DNA from: Alphaproteobacteria bacterium | GTDB taxonomy: Bacteria; Pseudomonadota; Alphaproteobacteria; UBA6615 | DNA: 5,132 bases | Direction of reading: 5' to 3' | NCBI GenBank assembly: GCA_030831135.1 | Contig: JAURLR010000314.1 | Location: 1-5,132 of the forward strand | Position numbers and translations under genes: made by a program | Shown here: positions 1 through 5,132 of the stretch, piece by piece | Numbering within the stretch: the first letter of the stretch is position 1 | How the letters are laid out: each line of letters begins with the position of its first letter | Notes under the pieces: generated by a model | Seen by the model: the letters and a program-made list of their open reading frames with translations, nothing else | The model's database searches: none | Told to the model about the DNA's origin: nothing

Positions 1-2
1 GC

Positions 3-869
3 TGGATTCCCCGCGACAGGCTGGCAACCGGCACAGCGATCTCGATCTCGGTGGGCGGCGCGGGGATGCTGCTCTCGGCCTCGCCGTTTGCCGCTGCCGT
101 CGAACTTTATGGCTGGCGGGAATCCCTTCTGGCGGTCGGAATTTTCTCGCTGGGCGTGGCGCTCGTGGACATGATGATGGTCCGGGACCGGCCGGCCGAC
201 GCACCCGCGCCGAATGAAAGCGAAACCCTGCTGCAGACAATCCTCGGGCTGCGGCAGGTGCTGGCCGACAAACGGATTTACTCCTTTGCCGCCGCCACCG
301 CCGTTTCGGTCGGTGCCCTCGTCACGATACGCAATCTCTGGATTGGCCCCTATCTCAACGACGTCTTCGATCTGGATATCGTGGCGCGCGGCAATGTGAT
401 TTTCGTTGTCTCGCTCGCCTGGCTGTGCAGTGCGCTGATGTACGGCCCGCTCGACCGGTGGTTCGACACACGACGCGGCGTCGTCACCGTCGGGATGCTG
501 CTTTATACGGGTACGCTGGTCGCGCTTGCCGTGAATTCCAGCCCGTCGGTTCTGGTCGCGACCATCCTGCTCTCGGCCTTTGCGCTGTTTGCCGCCATGG
601 CATCGCCGATCTTTGCCCATGCCCGCAGTCTGTTCCCCGAAACCCACACAGGCCGCGCCTTCACGGCCATCAATGTGTTCACCTGGAGCGGTGTTTTCGT
701 CATGCAGATGGGGACAGGAGCGATTCTGGAAGCATTTCCGACCGACGAACTGGGGCGGAGCCCGGCCGAAGCCTACCGCACCATGTTTGGTGCCCTCGCC
801 GTTATCCTGCTGATCGCATTGGTCGCCTATCGGCGGGTTGCCGACGCCCCGCCATCTGCGGAACGCTGA
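3..869 (+). CDS. MFS transporter, C-terminal part (5' end outside window)
   Basis: This is a major facilitator superfamily carrier of the inner membrane, which would move a small solute by proton- or ion-coupled antiport or symport; the substrate cannot be told. The frame is open from base 3, so 288 residues are visible and the N-terminus is missing. It begins with WIPRDRLATG, the usual FPxxR-type loop before helix 5. A glycine-rich helix 5 follows (GGAGM), then the GWR motif, helix 6 and a charged central loop (RDRPADAP). Six further hydrophobic segments correspond to helices 7-12, with DRWFDTRRG as the motif A-like loop between helices 8 and 9. Helices 1-4 should therefore lie upstream. A GTG at base 51 is an internal valine codon, not a start, because the family-like sequence continues before it. 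The protein ends in a short polar tail before TGA. It converges on the reductase gene at 977. The MFS assignment is firm; substrate and direction of transport are unknown. Confidence 0.88.
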   Translation, partial: WIPRDRLATGTAISISVGGAGMLLSASPFAAAVELYGWRESLLAVGIFSLGVALVDMMMVRDRPADAPAPNESETLLQTILGLRQVLADKRIYSFAAATAVSVGALVTIRNLWIGPYLNDVFDLDIVARGNVIFVVSLAWLCSALMYGPLDRWFDTRRGVVTVGMLLYTGTLVALAVNSSPSVLVATILLSAFALFAAMASPIFAHARSLFPETHTGRAFTAINVFTWSGVFVMQMGTGAILEAFPTDELGRSPAEAYRTMFGALAVILLIALVAYRRVADAPPSAER

Positions 870-910
870 AACCAGGCGCATCCTTCGTCAGGCGCAGGAT
901 ACAGCGCTTG

Positions 911-953
911 AAGGTATCCTCACACTAAGCGTGTCGCAGTGCGAGGACACCTT
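911..953 (-). terminator. Long imperfect hairpin between convergent genes, possible terminator
   Basis: Arms 911-925 and 939-953 are inverted repeats matching at 13 of 15 positions around a 13-base loop. In RNA from the - strand both mismatches become U-G wobbles, so the transcript of the reductase gene could form an unbroken 15-pair stem starting about 24 bases after its stop codon. In RNA from the + strand the same positions are A-C mismatches. There is no run of U after the stem in either direction, so it is not a classical intrinsic terminator. It could instead block 3'-end decay or separate the two convergent transcripts. The structure is seen in the sequence; the function is inferred. 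Confidence 0.4.
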
Positions 954-976
954 GTCTACTGGATGAGGAGCCGTGG

Positions 977-1981
977 TTAGACGAAGACCTTCTTCATCTG
1001 GGCTTCGGGATAGCGTTCGCCTGCCGCAGCCCCGACCGGGACCATGGCCGAAATCTCTTCGACCTCGGCCGCACTGAGATCCACGCCGAGAGCTGCCGCG
1101 TTCTCGTCGAGACGCTCGGCCCGCTTGGTGCCAGGGATCGCGACGATGCCGTCGCCACGGCCGATCAGCCAGGCCAGCACGAGCTGTGCCGGTGTGCAGC
1201 CCTTCTTGTCGGCATAGGCCGCCACACGGAGGATCAATTCCCGGTTGGCCTGGAAGTTGTCCTTGTTGAAGCGCGGATGCCGGTAGTGCGGATCGTTCTC
1301 GTCCACGGTTTCGGCATTGATGTACTGGTCGGTCAGGATGCCGCGTCCCAGCGGCGAATAGGCCACGAAGGTGATGCCGAGTTCGCTGGTCGTCTCGTAG
1401 ATCTGCTCGGCTTCAACCCGGTACATCAGCGAGAATTCGCTCTGGACAGCCGCCAGCGGATGCGTGGCATGGGCCCGGCGAATGGTTTCCGGCTTGGCCT
1501 CGCAGATGCCGATCGCCTTGACCTTGCCCTGCTCAACCAGTTTGGCCATGGCACCGACCGTGTCCTCGATCGGAACGTCCTGATCGACACGATGCTGGTA
1601 GTAGAGATCAATCACATCGGTCCCGAGACGCTGCAGACTCTTCTCGCAAGCTTCGATGACGTATTCCGGACGACCATCAACGCCCATGCCGCCGCCTTCA
1701 AGCTGGGTCTGGCCGAACTTGGTGGCCAGCACGACCTTGTCGCGGTAGCCGTCCTTGAGCGCGCGGGCGAGGACATCCTCGTTGTGGCCCCAGCCATACA
1801 TGTCCGAAGAATCCAGAAAATCGATTCCCTTGTCGATGGCATAGCGCACGAAATCGACGGTTTCATCGTCATCCGCCGCGCCATAGACGCCGGAAAAGGA
1901 CATGCAGCCCAGTCCGATCGGTGCGCATTTCAGGTCGCTCGAGCCGAGCTGGCGTTTGGTTGCTGATTTCAAATCTGACAT
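977..1981 (-). CDS. Aldo/keto reductase, AKR13-like
   Basis: A 334-residue cytoplasmic NADP(H)-dependent oxidoreductase with the (beta/alpha)8 barrel of the aldo/keto reductase superfamily, reducing aldehydes or ketones to alcohols. The length is normal for the family. The catalytic tetrad is complete: Asp57 (GIDFLDSSD), Tyr62 (DMYG), Lys88 (LATKFG) and His130 (YYQHRVD). N-terminal IGLGCMSF, the strand [11 protein letters not shown], the barrel segment [12 protein letters not shown], and the cofactor-binding C-terminal [13 protein letters not shown] also fit, and together resemble the YQHRVD-type AKR13 group. I chose the ATG at 1981 because AGGGGAG lies 10 bases upstream (1992-1998). A GTG seven codons earlier would place that Shine-Dalgarno sequence inside the gene. 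The gene is monocistronic here, divergent from the GFA gene and convergent with the first MFS gene. Its physiological substrate cannot be read from sequence; many relatives are broad-range carbonyl reductases. Confidence 0.93.
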   Translation of the reverse strand: MSDLKSATKRQLGSSDLKCAPIGLGCMSFSGVYGAADDDETVDFVRYAIDKGIDFLDSSDMYGWGHNEDVLARALKDGYRDKVVLATKFGQTQLEGGGMGVDGRPEYVIEACEKSLQRLGTDVIDLYYQHRVDQDVPIEDTVGAMAKLVEQGKVKAIGICEAKPETIRRAHATHPLAAVQSEFSLMYRVEAEQIYETTSELGITFVAYSPLGRGILTDQYINAETVDENDPHYRHPRFNKDNFQANRELILRVAAYADKKGCTPAQLVLAWLIGRGDGIVAIPGTKRAERLDENAAALGVDLSAAEVEEISAMVPVGAAAGERYPEAQMKKVFV

Positions 1982-1991
1982 TTCTTGTATT

Positions 1992-1998
1992 CTCCCCT
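1992..1998 (-). promoter_or_regulatory. Ribosome binding site deciding the reductase start
   Basis: On the - strand this reads AGGGGAG, a strong purine-rich Shine-Dalgarno match with a 10-base spacer to the ATG at 1981. It lies within the reading frame opened by the upstream GTG at 2002, which argues that the shorter 334-residue protein is the true product. Confidence 0.65.
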
Positions 1999-2021
1999 GC
2001 ACACGGAACCTCCGTGCGGCA
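1998..2021. promoter_or_regulatory. Inverted repeat in the divergent reductase/GFA spacer
   Basis: CACGGA at 2002-2007 and TCCGTG at 2011-2016 form a perfect 6-base inverted repeat around ACC. Outer TGC (1998-2000) and GCA (2019-2021) extend it with a small asymmetric bulge. It sits next to the reductase ribosome binding site, so it may be a leader hairpin in that mRNA or an operator for a dimeric regulator serving the divergent pair. The rest of the spacer (2022-2143) is comparatively A/T-rich in places (TATAAG on the - strand near 2042-2047, TTGGAC on the + strand at 2065-2070). I could not pair either hexamer with a well-spaced partner, so no promoter is called. Confidence 0.25.
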
Positions 2022-2143
2022 CAAATTGAGTTTCACCCCTCTTATAGCAGGTCTCCACGCAAAATTGGACCAGGAGGACAAGCGGCCCAAAAACCGCTAA
2101 ATCTGCTTCGTGCTGTCCACGAACCCAAAGAGCGATCCTTCCG

Positions 2144-2575
2144 ATGAAGACCTATAACGGCGGTTGTCATTGCGGAAACCTGCGTGTTGCCTTCGCTACC
2201 GCGCTCTCCCCCGAGGAGATGGAACCACGCGCCTGCCAGTGTGATTTCTGCCGAAAACACGCCACAGGGGCAGTTTCCGACCCCGAAGGCACGCTGACCT
2301 TCATCCTGCAGGCACCCGATCAGGTCCACCGCTACCGCTTCGGGCTGGGCATCACCGAGTTCGTGATCTGCCGGAATTGCGGCGTCTATGTCGGCGCGCA
2401 TATGCCCGATGGGGACGGTGCCTATGGCAACGTCATGGCCCATGTTCTCGACGACCACGCGCTGTTCACGCAGCCAACGGTTCCGGTGATTCGCTCAGGT
2501 GAAGACGAAGAAGGGCGACGTGCCCGCCGCCGCAAAGCCTGGACCCCATCGACACTCGTGACCATGCCCGAATGA
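2144..2575 (+). CDS. GFA-domain (CENP-V/glutathione-dependent formaldehyde-activating fold) zinc protein
   Basis: A 143-residue soluble protein that fits a single GFA domain. The expected zinc ligands are all present: Cys8 and Cys10 (GGCHCG), Cys31, Cys33 and Cys36 (CQCDFCRKH), and Cys76 and Cys79 (VICRNCGVY). The founding member of the family, Gfa of Paracoccus, is described as promoting S-hydroxymethylglutathione formation from formaldehyde and glutathione. Most homologues are untested and the domain alone does not prove that activity. The C-terminus is arginine-rich (GRRARRRKAW), a tail I associate with this family. The ATG at 2144 is chosen because the CxC motif normally lies a few residues from the N-terminus; the upstream AAAGAG (2127-2132) is a weak, distant ribosome site. 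The stop overlaps the start of the following MFS gene by 4 bases, so the two are almost certainly co-transcribed. The domain call is strong; the biochemical role is open. Confidence 0.9.
   Translation: MKTYNGGCHCGNLRVAFATALSPEEMEPRACQCDFCRKHATGAVSDPEGTLTFILQAPDQVHRYRFGLGITEFVICRNCGVYVGAHMPDGDGAYGNVMAHVLDDHALFTQPTVPVIRSGEDEEGRRARRRKAWTPSTLVTMPE
2572..2575 (+). promoter_or_regulatory. ATGA start/stop overlap coupling GFA and MFS genes
   Basis: The TGA of the GFA gene (2573-2575) lies inside the ATG of the MFS gene (2572-2574). The bases just upstream (ACCATGCCCGA) contain no purine-rich ribosome site. Termination-reinitiation is the simplest way to start the second protein, which would tie the amounts of the two products together. 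Confidence 0.7.
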
Positions 2576-3774
2576 ACGGGGAAACCGGCCAAGGGTCCCC
2601 GCTCTGGTTTGTCCTCCTGGCCGTCACGTCGGTTCAGGGCATCGCGACATTCTCGAGCCTGACCCTCGCCGCCACCGCGCCGGTGGTGGCTGCCGATATC
2701 GGGGTTCCGGTGGAGTTCATCGGGTTTCAGATCGCACTGGTCTATGCCGGGGCTTCCTTGATCTCGACCGGGTCGGGGTTTCTGTTGCGGCGCTGGGGCC
2801 CCGGACGGGTCAGCCAGATCAGCCTCGTCCTGTGTGGCGGCGGCGCGGTTCTGATGGCCGTGCCTTCGGTTCCGATGATTGCCTTCGGCTCGCTGTTCAT
2901 GGGGCTGGGATACGGCATGACAAACCCGTCCGGGGCGGAACTCCTCATGCGGATCACCCCCGCTCATCGGCGCAATATCGTCTATTCGATCAAGCAGACC
3001 GGCATTCCCATTGGCGGCATGATGGCCGGGGCGCTCGCGCCAGTGACAGCTGAAAACTTCGGCTGGCAGAGCGCACCCCTGATCGGTGCGGCGTGCTGCG
3101 TTCTGCTGGCCTGTGTGCTGCAGCCCTGGCGAAACGGGTGGGACACGGGCCGGAATCCGGCGGCGCGGCTGGATTCTACCGCGTTCGAGGCGATGACAAT
3201 TATCTGGCGGATGCCCGCTCTGCGCTGGATGGGTCTGGCCGGCTTCAACTACGCGTTTATCCAGCTCGCGATCTCGACCTTTGCCGTCACGATTCTTGTC
3301 ACCGAAGCAGATTTCAGCCTGATTGCCGCCGGGGCGGTTCTCGCCGCAGTTCAGGCAGCCGGGGTCGCGGGCCGTCTCGTGTGGGGCTGGGTGGCCGATC
3401 GACGAGGTATCGGCGAGGAGCTTCTGATTGCCATGGGCGCAACCAATGTCATCGGTGCGATCACGATGATGTGGATCGCGCCAGACTGGCCGGTCTGGGT
3501 GGTTTATCTGTTTTTCGTGGTCTTCTCGGCCAGCGCCTATGGCTGGACCGGAATTTTCATGACCGCCACCGTCAACCGCGCACCGCCAAACTACGCCGGC
3601 ACCGTAGCCGGCGGCATGGGTGCACCGGTCTATGCCGGGGTAATTTTCGGAACGGCCGCCCTGTCCGTTCTGGCTGACATCATGGGCAGCGTGTCCAACG
3701 CCTTCCTGATCGTCGCCGTACTGGCGGCGCTCGGCACTTTGGCTTTGATGAAAGTCCGGGGGCTGAATCGCTAG
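2572..3774 (+). CDS. MFS transporter, complete 12-helix carrier
   Basis: A 400-residue inner-membrane carrier of the major facilitator superfamily, of normal length for a 12-helix member. Hydrophobic segments fall near residues 11-33, 49-73, 80-100, 101-123, 136-158 and 165-184, then after a polar central loop (WRNGWDTGRNPAARLD) near 217-244, 248-272, 282-303, 306-333, 343-372 and 374-394. Helix 5 carries a glycine-rich motif C-like stretch (KQTGIPIGGMMAG), and the loop after helix 8 has the motif A-like GRLVWGWVADRRG (267-279). The general look recalls the CynX/NimT-like anion and drug carriers, but I cannot name a substrate. The ATG overlaps the TGA of the GFA gene as ATGA, and there is no Shine-Dalgarno sequence just before it, so translation probably depends on ribosomes finishing the upstream gene. 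The stop codon overlaps that of the convergent small gene. It is only distantly similar in appearance to the partial MFS gene at the left edge. Confidence 0.93.
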   Translation: MNGETGQGSPLWFVLLAVTSVQGIATFSSLTLAATAPVVAADIGVPVEFIGFQIALVYAGASLISTGSGFLLRRWGPGRVSQISLVLCGGGAVLMAVPSVPMIAFGSLFMGLGYGMTNPSGAELLMRITPAHRRNIVYSIKQTGIPIGGMMAGALAPVTAENFGWQSAPLIGAACCVLLACVLQPWRNGWDTGRNPAARLDSTAFEAMTIIWRMPALRWMGLAGFNYAFIQLAISTFAVTILVTEADFSLIAAGAVLAAVQAAGVAGRLVWGWVADRRGIGEELLIAMGATNVIGAITMMWIAPDWPVWVVYLFFVVFSASAYGWTGIFMTATVNRAPPNYAGTVAGGMGAPVYAGVIFGTAALSVLADIMGSVSNAFLIVAVLAALGTLALMKVRGLNR

Positions 3775-4034
3775 GCTTTGCCGATTCTGGGAACCTTCGG
3801 ATCGTGCTGGCCAAACGCCTTGTCGAGGATCGCGGTGCTGTTTTCAGCCAGCGCGATGCTTTCGGCCAGATGACCCAGAATCTTGATGTTGTTGTTCATC
3901 ACGGCTGCAGCCTCGGGGCGCTTGTCATTCATGATCTTGATGGCACGCTCGAACATCTCGTTGCGGATCGCACTGAGAATGTCTTCCAGTTTGTAACCGT
4001 CCGGGTTTTCATCCGTTACAAGAAATCGCGACAT
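3771..4034 (-). CDS. Small uncharacterised protein downstream of the monooxygenase (87 aa)
   Basis: An 87-residue protein that I do not recognise. It starts MSRFLVTDENPDGYKLEDIL and looks mainly alpha-helical: an amphipathic first half (LSAIRNEMFERAIKIM) and a second helix rich in Ala, Ile and Leu (ILGHLAESIALAENSTAIL), followed by a short polar tail with Gly and Pro. There is no signal peptide, membrane helix, cysteine or obvious DNA-binding motif, so it is probably a soluble cytoplasmic protein, perhaps an oligomer. The ATG at 4034 is preceded by GAGAGG (4040-4045) with a 5-base spacer, a good ribosome site. The frame remains open upstream to 4346, but that extension runs inside the monooxygenase gene and is Arg/Gly/Cys-rich, as expected of a shadow frame. 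It lies 59 bases after the monooxygenase on the same strand, so the two likely form an operon. Its stop (TAG at 3773-3771) overlaps the stop of the convergent MFS gene. Confidence 0.8.
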   Translation of the reverse strand: MSRFLVTDENPDGYKLEDILSAIRNEMFERAIKIMNDKRPEAAAVMNNNIKILGHLAESIALAENSTAILDKAFGQHDPKVPRIGKA

Positions 4035-4039
4035 GGTTG

Positions 4040-4045
4040 CCTCTC
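4040..4045 (-). promoter_or_regulatory. Ribosome binding site of the 87-residue protein
   Basis: The - strand reads GAGAGG, five bases before the ATG at 4034. It fixes the start of the small gene, supports its being truly translated, and argues against the longer open frame. Confidence 0.6.
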
Positions 4046-4093
4046 GCGCATTGATCGAAGCTGCAAGATTACGCACGCGATATGAAGGAAAGG

Positions 4094-5132
4094 TTAGCGG
4101 AAAGAGAACCCGGCATAACCGGCTTCCGCCACTTCGGTACATTTGCGCGCATAGGCCGGAAACCCGCCGATATAGGGCATGAACACCCGGGGCTTGCCCT
4201 CGACATTGGACCCCAGATACCAGGACGAGCAGGTCGCACGCATGGACAGGTCGGCGACCTCGTTCACATGCGCCACCCATTCTTCCTGAGCGGCAGCCTC
4301 GGGCTCGACCCGGGTTACGCCCTGGTCCCGCATATAGGTCAGGCAATCGGTGATCCAGTCGACATGCTGTTCGATGGACGGGATCATATTGGTGAGCACT
4401 GAGGGACTGCCCGGACCGGTGATGATGAACATGTTCGGGAACTTGGCGATGGCCAGCCCCAGATAGGCGCGCGGTCCATCCTCCCAGAGTTCACGCAAGG
4501 ACGCGCCCCCCACCCCGCGAATATCGATCCGCTTCAGGGCACCCGTCATTGCATCGAACCCGGTGGCCAGCACAAGGGCATCAACGTCGTAGACGGTGTC
4601 GCCAACCCGCACGCCCTGGGGCAGAATTTCGTCGACGACCTGCTCGCTGACATCCACCAGCGAGACGTTCTCACGATTGTAGGTCTCGTAGTAATCGGTT
4701 CCCACACAAAGCCGCTTGCACATGAAAAGTTGTTTTGGGGCCAGCAGCTCCGCCGTGTCGGGATCCTTCACGATCGCGCGGATCTTGTTGCGAATGAACT
4801 CCGAGGCGGTTTCGTTGGCTTCCTCGCTGGTCATGAAATCCGCATAGGCCGCCATGAAGGCCAGCCCGCCGGTTTGCCAGCGGGATTCGTACTCGCGGTT
4901 GCGCTCATCCTCGGAGACCGCCATGGCCGATGGCCCGCCAACCGGAAAATAATTTCCCGAAAACGAACGGCTCGCCTGCGCCCGAAGTGCGGGATAATTC
5001 GCCTTGATCCCGGTGATCTCTGCCGCCTCCATGGGACGGTTGCGCGCGGGAATGACGTAGTTTCCCGTGCGCTGGAACACCGTGAGATGTTCGGCCTGTT
5101 CGGCGATGATCGGGATCGACTGGATGGCCGAC
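4094..5132 (-). CDS. Baeyer-Villiger-type flavin monooxygenase, C-terminal part (5' end outside window)
   Basis: A cytoplasmic FAD- and NADPH-dependent monooxygenase that would insert one oxygen atom from O2 beside a ketone carbonyl, giving an ester or lactone. The visible 345 residues begin with SAIQSIPIIAEQAEHLT, the end of the NADPH-binding Rossmann region, and run on into VFQRTGNYVIPARN, a hallmark of class I enzymes of this type. Further signs are CKR (visible residues 138-140), whose Lys-Arg pair aligns with the active-site pair of cyclohexanone and phenylacetone monooxygenases, then YYETYNRENV, the LATGFD motif (visible residues 188-193), GPGSPSVLTN with IEQHVDWI, and a C-terminal SSWYLGSNVEGKPR plus YIGGFPAY. 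The FAD-binding N-terminus and the FxGxxxHxxxWP fingerprint lie beyond the right edge, so the subtype cannot be fixed. The GTG at 5080 is the valine of VFQRT, not a start. It stops with TAA 59 bases before the small gene on the same strand. The native substrate is unknown. Confidence 0.93.
   Translation of the reverse strand, partial: SAIQSIPIIAEQAEHLTVFQRTGNYVIPARNRPMEAAEITGIKANYPALRAQASRSFSGNYFPVGGPSAMAVSEDERNREYESRWQTGGLAFMAAYADFMTSEEANETASEFIRNKIRAIVKDPDTAELLAPKQLFMCKRLCVGTDYYETYNRENVSLVDVSEQVVDEILPQGVRVGDTVYDVDALVLATGFDAMTGALKRIDIRGVGGASLRELWEDGPRAYLGLAIAKFPNMFIITGPGSPSVLTNMIPSIEQHVDWITDCLTYMRDQGVTRVEPEAAAQEEWVAHVNEVADLSMRATCSSWYLGSNVEGKPRVFMPYIGGFPAYARKCTEVAEAGYAGFSFR

Noticed and set aside
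51..53. GTG as the start of the first MFS gene
   Set aside because: The upstream in-frame residues WIPRDRLATG match the MFS loop before helix 5, so the gene simply enters from outside the window.
1277..1966. A 229-codon open frame on the + strand opposite the aldo/keto reductase
   Set aside because: It is fully antisense to a gene with a complete catalytic tetrad and family-wide conservation. Long antisense frames are common in GC-rich genes, and its translation has no recognisable motif or ribosome site.
1982..2002. Reductase start at the GTG at 2002
   Set aside because: It would put the AGGGGAG ribosome site inside the coding region and adds seven residues without family similarity; the ATG at 1981 is preferred.
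2025..2102. Sigma70-like hexamers (TTGAGT, TATAAG on the - strand, TTGGAC) in the divergent spacer
   Set aside because: No pair has a 16-18 base spacer on the same strand, so no promoter can be called by eye.
2042..2967. Antisense frames 2042-2458 and 2422-2967 on the - strand
   Set aside because: They lie opposite the GFA gene and the start of the second MFS gene, have low-complexity Arg/Gly/Pro/His-rich translations, and show no motif.
3093..3677. A 194-codon + strand frame inside the second MFS gene, and similarly 425-928 over the first
   Set aside because: These are out-of-frame translations of transmembrane-coding DNA, rich in Arg, Gly and Cys, with no independent signals.
4035..4346. 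N-terminal extension of the small 87-residue gene to a start at 4346
   Set aside because: The extension overlaps the monooxygenase 3' end on the same strand in another frame, and its Arg/Gly/Cys-rich composition is typical of a shadow frame. The ATG at 4034 has a good ribosome site.
5078..5080. GTG as the start of the monooxygenase
   Set aside because: The frame continues to the right edge with clear family sequence (SAIQSIPIIAEQAE), so this codon is an internal valine and the gene is truncated only by the window.

Overview
The window is GC-rich throughout (about 60% by eye) and densely packed with coding sequence. Codon use favours G or C at the third position, and the protein families present (MFS carriers, an AKR13-like aldo/keto reductase, a GFA-domain protein, a Baeyer-Villiger-type monooxygenase) are typical of a free-living, metabolically versatile proteobacterium. 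An alphaproteobacterium is my best guess, but no rRNA or other marker is present to prove it. I see no tRNA, rRNA, CRISPR array, insertion sequence, phage gene or attachment site, and no gene-free stretch longer than about 160 bases.

Layout, left to right. (1) The C-terminal two thirds of an MFS transporter on the + strand enters from the left edge and stops at 869. (2) A 107-base convergent spacer follows, holding a long imperfect inverted repeat (911-953) that may act as a terminator. (3) A complete aldo/keto reductase lies on the - strand (977-1981). (4) A 162-base divergent spacer (1982-2143) carries a small perfect inverted repeat close to the reductase ribosome binding site. (5) A two-gene + strand unit follows: a zinc-binding GFA/CENP-V-fold protein (2144-2575) and a complete 400-residue MFS transporter (2572-3774), joined by a 4-base ATGA overlap. 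(6) A two-gene - strand unit ends the window: a flavin monooxygenase of the Baeyer-Villiger type, whose N-terminus lies beyond the right edge, and 59 bases downstream an 87-residue protein I do not recognise. The stop codon of the small gene overlaps the stop codon of the MFS gene within a CTAG at 3771-3774.

How the genes may work together. The content (oxygenase for ketones, NADPH-linked carbonyl reductase, thiol/aldehyde-related GFA fold, two exporters or importers) reads like an accessory catabolic or detoxification neighbourhood for carbonyl compounds. The genes sit in at least four transcription units, so a single pathway is an inference from proximity only. The least explained item is the small helical protein that follows the monooxygenase. 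The rest belongs to well-known families, and I found no clear evidence of a new multi-gene system.
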